Of a DNA stretch of 64,000 bases, positions 54,901 through 63,800 are shown one piece after another. How positions within the stretch are numbered: position 1 is the stretch's first letter; each line of letters starts with the position of its first letter. Origin of the DNA: Pedobacter cryoconitis (GTDB taxonomy: Bacteria > Bacteroidota > Bacteroidia > Sphingobacteriales > Sphingobacteriaceae); NCBI RefSeq assembly GCF_001590605.1, contig NZ_CP014504.1, forward strand, positions 1,116,001-1,180,000, in the 5' to 3' direction. A program made the position numbers and the translations under genes. Below the pieces are notes generated by a model. It did no database searches. It was not told where the DNA came from and was given only the letters and a program-made list of their open reading frames with translations.

Positions 54901-57900
54901 CTGGAAGATGATGGGTTTGAAGAAAATGAATTGTCTATCCAATATAAAGATTATTCGGTATGGTTACAGGAAGAGATCAAAAGCGAAAAGTATCAAATTG
55001 CAGAAAAATATTGGTTAAAGCAACTTGAAGGTGAACTTCCGGTATTAGAATTACCGAGCTACAATACACGTCCGCTAATACGTACTTACAATGGAAACAG
55101 TGTAAGTCATCTGTTTTCGGAAGAATTTACAATAAAGCTCAAAAATTATTCAGCGAAACATGAATCTACGCTGTTCATGGTCCTGATGGCAGGTATCAAA
55201 GCTTTGCTTTACAGGTATTCTGGTCAGAAAGACATTATTGTCGGAACCCCGATAGCAGGAAGGGAACATCCAGATCTGGAAAACCAGATAGGGCTTTACA
55301 TTAATACTTTGGTGATAAGAACGGTAATGGAGGATGACAATAATACTTTCGAAAGTTTATTGCAAAAGGAAAAATCTACCTTATTCTCTGCTTACGAACA
55401 TCAGATGTATCCTTTTGATGAACTTGTAGCAAAGCTGAATAGCAAGAGAGATACAAGCAGGTCGGCGTTGTTTGATGTCATGGTCGTTTTCCAGAATCAA
55501 AGTCAGCTAAAATTAGGCAATACCAAAAATGATATAAAAGATTTAGAGATAGAGCGGTATGAATACCGCAGAAGAACATCTCAATTTGATTTGACATACA
55601 ATTTTTCGGATGAAGGAAAACATATAAAACTGGATATCACCTATAATAAGGATATTTATGATGCACCGCTGATCAATAGAATGTTTAATCATTTCGAAAA
55701 TCTGATCTCCCTGATCATAGATGATGAAGACAGCGGTAAGAGTATTGAAGAAACAGATTTCCTTACTGAAAAAGAATACCAGCAACTTCTCGTTGAATTT
55801 AATGAGGTAAAAGTAACAAATCCGGAAAACAGAACCATAATCGATAGGTATGAAGCGCAGGCATTTCTGGTACCGGATAATATTGCCCTCGTTTTTGGTG
55901 ATGTGAAGCTTACCTACCGCGAATTATATGGCAAGGTTAATACCATAGCTTCTATCCTTGGGAGCCGCGGTATAAACCCTGGAGATAATGTGATTGTAAG
56001 TATACCCCTTTATCCCGAAAAGGCCATTATCAGTGCTTTGAGTATTATGAAATTGGGTGCAGTATATGTTCCTGTAGAGGCTGATGTTCCGGATGAGCGT
56101 TTGAAGTTTATTGTTGAAGACGTTCGGGCTAAAATAGCTTTAGTAGACCTGGATACTGTATCCAGATTTTCAGGATTACTCCCTTTATTAGCCATAGAGA
56201 AAACAGAACTTCTGGAAGAAGAGCATAGTGTGGTTAAGAACAGGTCACAACAAGATGAAATGGCATATATTATTTACACTTCAGGATCTACAGGTAATCC
56301 GAAGGGGGTAATGATCAGCCACAGCAATCTCAGCGATTATTTTGACGGGCTTGATTCAAAAATATCCATCGCAGCCAATAACTCATTTGCCATGATGTCT
56401 ACTATTTCTACAGATCTTGGTAATACTGTTTTGTATTCATCATTAATCCATGGTAAAACTCTTCATGTTTTTACCCGTTCTCAATTGAGAGATGTAGAAT
56501 ATATCAAAAAATATTTTAGCGATACAAATGTAGACTGTATCAAGGTTGTTCCTTCTTATTGGAAAGAGTTGGTGCAGGATAAAAATACAATTGATTTCCC
56601 TGCTAAAATGATAATTTTCGGTGGAGAAGAACTTAACAGTAGTATCATAGCCAATATCCGTTCAAAAAATAAGGGAATCAGTATTATAAACCATTACGGA
56701 CCAACAGAAACAACCATAGGTAAATTATTGTACAATGTTAACGGAAAGGGTATTTCTAATAAAGTTCCAATCGGAAATGTATTTGGGAATAATTTAGGCT
56801 ATGTTGTAGATCCAAAAGGTAATTTATGCCCTTTAGGCGTAGTAGGAGAACTTTTAATAAGTGGAAAAGGAGTTTCCAAAGGCTATATCAATAATATGCC
56901 TTTAACGAATGATAGTTTTATAGATTATAGGCTAAACGATCTTAATTCAAAAGCCTATAAAACCGGTGACCTGGTCTACAGAAATGAGGATGGAGATATT
57001 ATCTATGTTGGAAGAGCAGATAATCAGGTTAAGATTTTAGGGAACAGAATTGAGTTCGGTGAGATTGAAAAAGCTGTAAATACCTTTCCAGGGATTATTG
57101 ATAGTGTAACGCATATAATATTGGACGAAAAAGGGGAAAAAAAGATTGTTTCCTATATCGTTACCACTAATGCTACCTACCAAACACAGGAAATAAAACA
57201 GTACCTTAAAAATAAGCTGCCATATTTCATGGTTCCGCATATTATCCATCCGATTGATGTGATTCCGCTAAGTTCGAATGGAAAAGTCAACCGTAAAGCA
57301 TTGCCCAAACCACAGCTGGACATTGCTTCCCATTACAGCAGTATTCCACGAAATGATCTGGAACGTGAGATTGCCGAAGTATGGGCTAAGCTATTAAACA
57401 GGGAGCTTATCGATACAAGAGCTAATTTTTTTGAAATTGGTGGAAATAGCCTTAAGGGCGTAAGGTTTGTTAATTATATCAGAAAGAAATTCAACCTTGA
57501 TTTTGGACTGGAACATATCTTTCAATACCCAACGATAGCTGAAATAGCTGATTTTATGGAGAAGATCGGAAGTAAGCAGAGAGAAAATGCAATTGTAAAA
57601 ATAAACCAGAAAGAGGGAGAACTTTTTGATCTTTCAAGTAACCAAAGAAGACTTTGGGTTCTCTCTCATGACGAGAATACATCTAGCGCATATAATATAA
57701 CTTCTGGGCTATTGGTAGAGGGTGAGCTGGATCTTGAAAAGTTGGTTTCTTCTTATCAACATGTCCTCAATAAGTACGACAGTTTCAGGTCATCCTTCAT
57801 ATTTGATGGAGAGCGGCCGATGCAGAGGATTCAGGATAGAGTAGCACCTATTGTTGAAATAGTACATCAGGAATATATTGATGAGGACCAGCTGCAAAGA

Positions 57901-58992
57901 ATTCTGGAGAAGGAAAATGATGTTGCATTCAACCTCGAAATAGCACCTCTTTCCAGGTTAAAAATATATAGCATATCACCGGTTAAACATTTTTTAGTTT
58001 TAAAAGCACACCATATTATAACCGATGGCTGGTCTACGGGTATCTTAATACACGAGTGGTTCAATAGCTATAAAAAGCTGTATCATGCTAACGAACTTGA
58101 TCAGGAAAAAAGTGAATATTCATATCAGGATTTTGTAAACTGGCAAAAAGAGTTTAATAACGGTGAAAAAATTAAGGAAGGAGAAAAGTACTGGAATGAA
58201 AAACTCAACAGCACATTTTCATTAGATCTTGAAGATTATGATTTTTTCAGTAAAGTTCAAAATAAATCAAACATAACCACTTTTAAAGTAGAAGACCAGC
58301 TTTACGAGCGTATGAAATTACGCTCAGTTGAGTATAAAATATCGGTTTATTCTATTTTGCTCTCGTCCTATTACCTTACGCTTTATTATCTTACAAAACA
58401 ACGGGATATTGCTTTAGGAACATCAGTTGCCGGACGTCCGGAGCAGGAGTTTGAAAATGTAATAGGTTTCTTTGTCAATACAATTCCGGTAACCACCCAT
58501 ATCAACCCTAAATACAAACTATCGGAATATGCCCAGCAGGTATATCAAAATATCACAGCTGATATTTCTCATCAGTATGTTTCGCTTGAAAGTATAATAA
58601 GTAATATAGGAACTCATCTAAATGAGTTATTTCTGGGAAGATTTGTTCTGAATGAAGATCAATATAGCTTTTCTGAACTTATTGAAACTACCGATATCAG
58701 ATCGGTTAAACTCTATACTACCGATACCACTGTTTCTAAGTTTGACCATAGCATGGTTATGAGGATATCCGGAAATTCTTTATCAGGATCTATAGAATAT
58801 AAATCTGACAAATTTTCCGGGCAGTATATGGAATTTATTACGAAGGCCTATTTAAAAGTACTGGGAATATTTATTGAAAATCCTGAGGCTGTAGTAGAAG
58901 AAAACACATACCTGGTAGACATGATGAAAAAAGAATATATAGAAAAGAAACAAAATAACTCATTTGAAAACTTCTTAAAGAGCATAAACTAA
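51943..58992 (+). CDS. Nonribosomal peptide synthetase: (half C)-A(Ser)-T-C-A(Asp)-T-C
   Basis: This 2349-residue enzyme has, in order: a C-domain C-lobe only (about 45-215, no HHxxxDG); A1 (about 240-735) with TSGTTGRPKG; T1 with LGGHS, Ser773; a condensation domain with HHIIGDG at 958; A2 (about 1290-1790) with TSGSTGNPKG at 1446; T2 with IGGNS, Ser1836; and a terminal condensation domain with HHIITDG at 2023. Reading the ten Stachelhaus positions gives DVWHFSLIDK for A1 (serine) and DLTKIGHIGK for A2 (aspartate). There is no epimerase and no thioesterase. The start could also be ATG 51973. The dioxygenase-aldolase gene follows 15 bp later. It would start the peptide with Ser, then Asp, and pass it to the next synthetase. 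Confidence 0.93.
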   Translation: MLNLNILYNLMNEIEILSNIFWQNKTKNKEKVIFSKGEVKHVKIEISKHQLESFTKVSKNNFLSKFSIVSSVFSFIISDYFENYQGIIKVYPSHLIDLDKCLLLEIEDNNPETFKELLQYVTYEIKEAFSHKHYNTLELDLELFSNFSIQFGQKTAVLKDDISLLYEETEDSLVLTCYYQPGLLECVIESLLRNIANILSHYTLLLNSQLCLYSFVTDWEKERILKFNPTAVEYTDNKTIVELFEEQVEKSGDDTAILFEGVELSYGKLNEAANQLGRYLRKNYHIKANDLVAIKLNRSEHMLIAILGILKSGAAYVPIDPEYPQDRIDYIAQDAKAKVTIDAEFLLKFESEKKAYTKENLPIISAPESLAYVIYTSGTTGRPKGAMIENNSLINRLQWMQKAYSLHAEDTLIQKTTYSFDVSVWELIWWMLYGARLSVLAPGSEKNPAALIDHIANNKVTVIHFVPSMLQVFLQYLETDLNSVRQLVSLRQVFVSGEALTISQRTLFYKLLPNVSLMNLYGPTEASIDVTFYDCIEAHFAGSVPIGKPIDNTRIYILDKKKTLVPIGIAGKLYISGVGLSRGYLNKPELTSEKFIENPFEDGGRMYDTGDLARWLPDGNIEYLGRKDFQLKIRGFRIELGEIETNILNFSPAIKQVIADAKEVNGEKVLVSYYVVNNGSTVNKTELREYLQNKLPGYMVPGFFVELENIPLTPNGKADRKVLPDVIWQDLIRGVYIAPRNENEYQLAKIWQEVLGVNQVGVTANFFELGGHSLMVAQVLNRIYKKLGMQITFKDFFAYPTIEGNDKCLKSKHYTPIPKSAVQENYPLTPSQHRLWVLSQLEGGSQAYNMPAIVTLKGNLNISYFEKAFSIFINRHEILRTSFRLDNISGEIRQYVAPKEEIRFKIEVIDFTEKNEADIEEFLQAANAKTFNLEQSPLIRATLLKRKKGENLFLLSMHHIIGDGWSTEVLISEVVGNYNKLLQEGDLEDDGFEENELSIQYKDYSVWLQEEIKSEKYQIAEKYWLKQLEGELPVLELPSYNTRPLIRTYNGNSVSHLFSEEFTIKLKNYSAKHESTLFMVLMAGIKALLYRYSGQKDIIVGTPIAGREHPDLENQIGLYINTLVIRTVMEDDNNTFESLLQKEKSTLFSAYEHQMYPFDELVAKLNSKRDTSRSALFDVMVVFQNQSQLKLGNTKNDIKDLEIERYEYRRRTSQFDLTYNFSDEGKHIKLDITYNKDIYDAPLINRMFNHFENLISLIIDDEDSGKSIEETDFLTEKEYQQLLVEFNEVKVTNPENRTIIDRYEAQAFLVPDNIALVFGDVKLTYRELYGKVNTIASILGSRGINPGDNVIVSIPLYPEKAIISALSIMKLGAVYVPVEADVPDERLKFIVEDVRAKIALVDLDTVSRFSGLLPLLAIEKTELLEEEHSVVKNRSQQDEMAYIIYTSGSTGNPKGVMISHSNLSDYFDGLDSKISIAANNSFAMMSTISTDLGNTVLYSSLIHGKTLHVFTRSQLRDVEYIKKYFSDTNVDCIKVVPSYWKELVQDKNTIDFPAKMIIFGGEELNSSIIANIRSKNKGISIINHYGPTETTIGKLLYNVNGKGISNKVPIGNVFGNNLGYVVDPKGNLCPLGVVGELLISGKGVSKGYINNMPLTNDSFIDYRLNDLNSKAYKTGDLVYRNEDGDIIYVGRADNQVKILGNRIEFGEIEKAVNTFPGIIDSVTHIILDEKGEKKIVSYIVTTNATYQTQEIKQYLKNKLPYFMVPHIIHPIDVIPLSSNGKVNRKALPKPQLDIASHYSSIPRNDLEREIAEVWAKLLNRELIDTRANFFEIGGNSLKGVRFVNYIRKKFNLDFGLEHIFQYPTIAEIADFMEKIGSKQRENAIVKINQKEGELFDLSSNQRRLWVLSHDENTSSAYNITSGLLVEGELDLEKLVSSYQHVLNKYDSFRSSFIFDGERPMQRIQDRVAPIVEIVHQEYIDEDQLQRILEKENDVAFNLEIAPLSRLKIYSISPVKHFLVLKAHHIITDGWSTGILIHEWFNSYKKLYHANELDQEKSEYSYQDFVNWQKEFNNGEKIKEGEKYWNEKLNSTFSLDLEDYDFFSKVQNKSNITTFKVEDQLYERMKLRSVEYKISVYSILLSSYYLTLYYLTKQRDIALGTSVAGRPEQEFENVIGFFVNTIPVTTHINPKYKLSEYAQQVYQNITADISHQYVSLESIISNIGTHLNELFLGRFVLNEDQYSFSELIETTDIRSVKLYTTDTTVSKFDHSMVMRISGNSLSGSIEYKSDKFSGQYMEFITKAYLKVLGIFIENPEAVVEENTYLVDMMKKEYIEKKQNNSFENFLKSIN

Positions 58993-59007
58993 TAAATTAT
59001 CTGCGAC

Positions 59008-60873
59008 ATGGAAAATAACTTTAATACCCTCATCAATATACAACCTAAAGAAATCAGTAATCACTATCCTAAAGACATAAAGTTTGAAATAATTGGGAAT
59101 GAATTTACGAAAATAGCAGTAATAACATCAGTGGGAGACAATGAGCTGGAGGATTGGCTTTCAAAAAATAATGATTTGGTGGATGAAATTTATGAGAAAA
59201 ACAGAATCATTCTATTTAAAAAATTTAAAAGCTTTAGCTCTAAAAAAGAATTTTCTTCAATTGTTTCCAACTTGTCGACAGGAGGAGCACTCGACTATGC
59301 CGAGCCTTCTTCTCCCCGGACACAATTGGAAGATAAAATATATACTTCTACAGAATATCCTAAAGAACAGTCAATACCTCAGCATAACGAACATTCTTAC
59401 TCAAAATCCTGGCCTAAAAAATTATTCTTTTATTGCGAACACCCTTCGGAGGTTGGGGGGTGTACACCTATTTGCAACAGTTCTGCTGTGTACAATAAAA
59501 TACCATCAGCTGTTACAAAACGGTTTGAGGATAAAGGTGGTGTAATGTATGTGAGAAACTTCAGCCAGGAAATGGATATTCCGTGGGAAACTTTTTTCGG
59601 AACAAAAGATATCAAAGAGGTAGAGAAATACTGTAAGGAACATCATATGAACCTTAAGCAGATTGATCAAAACAGGCTCAGAATCGACTATGTTGCACAG
59701 GCTACACTTCTGGATAAACCTACCAATAAAAAAATATGGTTTAACCAGGCACATCTGTTCCATTACAGTAATCTGGATAGTGATGTTTACAACTATTTAA
59801 TAGATACTTATGGAATAGATAACCTTCCGCGTAATAGTTATTATGGAGATGGAACAGCCATATCCATAAGCGATCTGCAGCTCATCAGAGAGGCTTATGA
59901 AGATGTTGCTTTCAGGTTCGATTGGGAGCAGGGAGATTTGCTCATGATGGACAATATTAATTTTACCCATGGCAGAGATCCATATGATGGTACAAGACAA
60001 CTCTATGTGTCTATGTCAGAAGAGGATGGTATTCATAATTACTTAAAAGCTGCAGCTACGACAAAGGTAACTGAAGCCAGGAAAAATACTGCTGCTTTTT
60101 TTATTATCAATGAGTCTAAGTATGGAGATAGTAAAGCAATGCTTAAATATAAACTTGCCTTATCGTGCAGAATGCTGAGAAGTCTTCAGCTTGATGAAGG
60201 AAGCATCAGCGGGCATATCAGTATGAAAGTCCCTAATGAGAAAAACTTATTCTGGGTAAATCCTTTCGGAATATTGTTTGATGAAATAACACCCGATAAC
60301 CTGATATTGGTTAATAACGATGGGGAAGTGCTTGAAGGAGATTATCCGATTAATGTGGCCGGATTCTGTATACATTCAGAAATACATAATACCAGCAGAG
60401 AAGCCAATTGTATTGTACATACACACTCGCCATGGGGAACACTTTTTTCATCGCTTGAAAAGCCCGAAATCCTGATGCTTGATCAGAACAGTTGCATGTT
60501 CTATGATAACTATGTATTGTATAATGAATTCGATGGCCCTGTTAATACAACCGACCGTGCCATTAAATTGGCTGAAAAACTGAGAGATAAAAATATTGCC
60601 GTTTTAGCGAACCATGGCGCGATTTCTTGTGGGGAAAGTATTGAAACGGCTATGATGTATATGATCAGTTTGGAACGTTCATTCAGGCTGAATGTACTGG
60701 CAAGACAGATGAATGAAAAAGTAAATCTGATCGATTCCAAAACAGCACAAAATTCCAAAGAGTGGATCAGCAATCCTATGGGCTTTAAAATTGAATTCGA
60801 CGCTTTGGCCAGAAGAATTGAACGTGAATATCCTGACATCAAAAACTATTATCCAATTTCTTTAAGTATATGA
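59008..60873 (+). CDS. TauD/SyrP-like dioxygenase fused to a class II aldolase domain
   Basis: This 621-residue fusion has an N-terminal Fe(II)/2-oxoglutarate dioxygenase (about 1-345). Its iron triad is His126, Glu128 (in PQHNEHS) and His321 (in INFTHGRDP), and Arg330 is the likely 2-oxoglutarate ligand. The HxE triad and context resemble SyrP-type aspartyl beta-hydroxylases. From about 355 to 600 comes a class II aldolase/adducin domain with Glu458, His471 and His473 (IVHTHSPW) and His536 (LANHGAIS), so all expected zinc and catalytic residues are present. The gene lies between two synthetase genes and overlaps the second by 4 bp. It probably hydroxylates a carrier-bound Asp; what the aldolase adds is unknown. 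Confidence 0.88.
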   Translation: MENNFNTLINIQPKEISNHYPKDIKFEIIGNEFTKIAVITSVGDNELEDWLSKNNDLVDEIYEKNRIILFKKFKSFSSKKEFSSIVSNLSTGGALDYAEPSSPRTQLEDKIYTSTEYPKEQSIPQHNEHSYSKSWPKKLFFYCEHPSEVGGCTPICNSSAVYNKIPSAVTKRFEDKGGVMYVRNFSQEMDIPWETFFGTKDIKEVEKYCKEHHMNLKQIDQNRLRIDYVAQATLLDKPTNKKIWFNQAHLFHYSNLDSDVYNYLIDTYGIDNLPRNSYYGDGTAISISDLQLIREAYEDVAFRFDWEQGDLLMMDNINFTHGRDPYDGTRQLYVSMSEEDGIHNYLKAAATTKVTEARKNTAAFFIINESKYGDSKAMLKYKLALSCRMLRSLQLDEGSISGHISMKVPNEKNLFWVNPFGILFDEITPDNLILVNNDGEVLEGDYPINVAGFCIHSEIHNTSREANCIVHTHSPWGTLFSSLEKPEILMLDQNSCMFYDNYVLYNEFDGPVNTTDRAIKLAEKLRDKNIAVLANHGAISCGESIETAMMYMISLERSFRLNVLARQMNEKVNLIDSKTAQNSKEWISNPMGFKIEFDALARRIEREYPDIKNYYPISLSI

Positions 60874-63800
60874 TAAAAAGATATAATCTGTCACCTCAGC
60901 AAAGTATCACTTATCTAACTGATAGTGATGCATACAATGTAATGGCTTTTTCTCTGGACAAAACTTATAGTCAAAAACTTTATGATGCTATACAGGAAGT
61001 TCTGAATGATGAACTATGTATTTACATGAGTATTACTTCTTTGGGGAAAGAACCTATTTTAAGTGTGGGGGAGGAAAGGAATTTCGAAGTGAAATTATCG
61101 CCGAAAGAAGAGATAGAAAACGTAGAAAATTTAGCCTATAAAAAGCATAACCTGAGTATTACCATTGTTCAGAATGATGAGAATGCAGTGAGCTTAACAT
61201 TTAAGTATTGCCTTTACTATTTTGATAACTGGAGTATAATAACGCTGTACCACCGTATTTTAGAGAAGTATCATACCGGAACTTATCATAAATCTGATGT
61301 GGACTACTTGCAATACTCAGCTTGGCGGGAACATATTAACAGTGAAGAAGGAAATGAAGAAAATCTGAAATTCTGGAGAGATACAATGACAAATTTCCGG
61401 CCTTTTAGAACAAATTTAGAATTGAACCTTTCTGAGGCAGGAAAAAGGAAAACACAAATTCATAAACTCGGTGATAAGCTGGTAGAGATATTACGAAAGC
61501 CTCCAATTGATAAAGAGATACTGTTGCTGTCAGGATGGCATTATACCCTTTCGCAGGTATCTGCAGATAAAAATGCGGCATACGGATTAGGCTATGTAAG
61601 TCATGGCAGAAGTTTTGATCAACTTTACAATAATATAGGACTTTACGCCAATCCTTTGCCTTTCTATGCAGAAGCAATCAAAGATTTTTCAAAAATAGAA
61701 GAATACTGTGGCAGCATAGCAAAATTAATGACGCTACTGAATAGCCGTAAAGAATATATTCCCCATAATCAGGACTATTCGGATTTTATGAAATCAAATT
61801 TCCGGTATATTTTTGAGTTTATTGATTTGGGCATAATTACCAAAGATAAAACCCAGGTGAGTCAGCTCATAGATCACCGGAATAATTACTCCGGTTTTAT
61901 TACTCAGGTTTATTCCGCAGAAGATGAAACAACTATTGCACTGCACCATAATGATATAATCAGAAGTGAAGATGTAGCCTACCTGATGCAACTGTGGGAG
62001 CACAATACGATTCAATTGATAGAAAAATTTCATGAAAATATAGACGCTATTGAATCTTACGGGACAGGCAGTGCAAAACAGCTGAAAAAAGAAAGTACGG
62101 AAACCGGAGAATCTCTTTTGGACAGATATTTTGATACAGTTCAGCATTTTCCTGATAGGATCGCTGTAGAGGATGAAAACGGAAAATATAGCTATAAACA
62201 GATCAATGATAAGTCAAATGAACTGGCAGCGTTAATTTTGCAGAAAATATCCGATACTTCTTCTCCAACAATTGGAGTAATGTATGATGCTGATTATCAC
62301 TTGATCGTTGCTTTTTTAGCAATACTAAAGATCAATGGCAGTATTGTTCCTATTGATCCTAATGATTCCGAGCAAAGAATAAAACATATTCTTACCCATG
62401 TAAATGCTCAGCTTTTAATTACGGGAAGCAGTTATCAAAAGGAAGAATTTGAGCCTAAGTTTTTTCTGGATATGCTGAATTTAACAGGAGCAAATCCTAA
62501 GGCTGATAATTCCTTTAAGTCTACAGTAGTCCGTACGCCAGACAGCACTTCATATATCATATATACTTCAGGAACAACTGGGGTTCCTAAAGGAGTTTGT
62601 ATCCAGGATAAATCTTTGCTAAACTATGTCGATTTTCTTAATGGAACACTCGATATAAGCCATAATGACACTTCTATACTACTTTCATCCTATGCTTTCG
62701 ATTTGGGCTATACGAGCTTATGGGGAACTCTGCTTTCGGGAGGAAAGCTACAGATGGTAAAAAAAGATACATTGTACGATGTAGACGATGTAATCAGTAA
62801 AATTATAGATAAAAAAGTCACTTATATTAAAACAACCCCTTCCTATTTCAATGCAATATTAAATGCAAAGGACTTTCATAAACTTGAAGGATCAGCTCTC
62901 AAAAAGATCATTTTAGGAGGAGAAAAAATAAAAACAAAAGATTTAACAGACTTTAAAAATTATTTTCAGACTATAACGCTAATTAACCACTATGGTCCCA
63001 CAGAAACCACGATAGGAACTGTCTTCAAAAGGATAAGGAGCATAGAAAAGTATGTGGAAAGACCAGTAATCGGAACCCCGATCCCCAATAATTTTGTTGT
63101 TGTGTTGGATGACAGGAATAAAGAAGTTCAAAAATATGAAACAGGTAATATTTATATTGGAGGTATAGGGCTCGCTAAAGGATATCTGCATGACGATGAC
63201 CTTACCTCTGAAAAATTTATTGTCCATCCTGAATATGGAAGGATGTATGCTACGGGAGATGTAGGTTTCTTTACTTTGGAAAATGAAATCATGTTCTTGG
63301 GAAGAGGAGACAGTCAAGTAAAAATCAGGGGTTACAGGGTAGAGCCGGATGAAGTGAAAAATGTAATCAGGTCTTTTCCAGAAGTAACGGATGCTGTAGT
63401 ATTGCCTATAGAAAATGGTGGAGAGACAGAACTTTGTGCTTTTATAGCCGGTTTCTCCAAAGAAAAAGCTTCGGTTCTGGAAGCATTTCTAAAAACTTCT
63501 CTGCCTGAATATATGATTCCGGCCAAAATTCTATTTATAGATAAAGTTCCTTTAACAACAAATAATAAAGTTGATTTAAAAGCTCTTCAACATCTCTATG
63601 AAGAAGATAAATCGGGAAAAGGCATTCCTGAGTTGTACAAAGAAATGGAGAGTTTTGTAACTACAGAATTGCATGGACAACTATCAAGGATCTGGAAAGA
63701 AACCCTGATGGTGGATGAGATTACAGGTAGCAGCAACTTTTTTTCTCTAGGAGGGCATAGCTTAAAGGGGATACAAATGCTCAACAAAATCTATAAAGAG

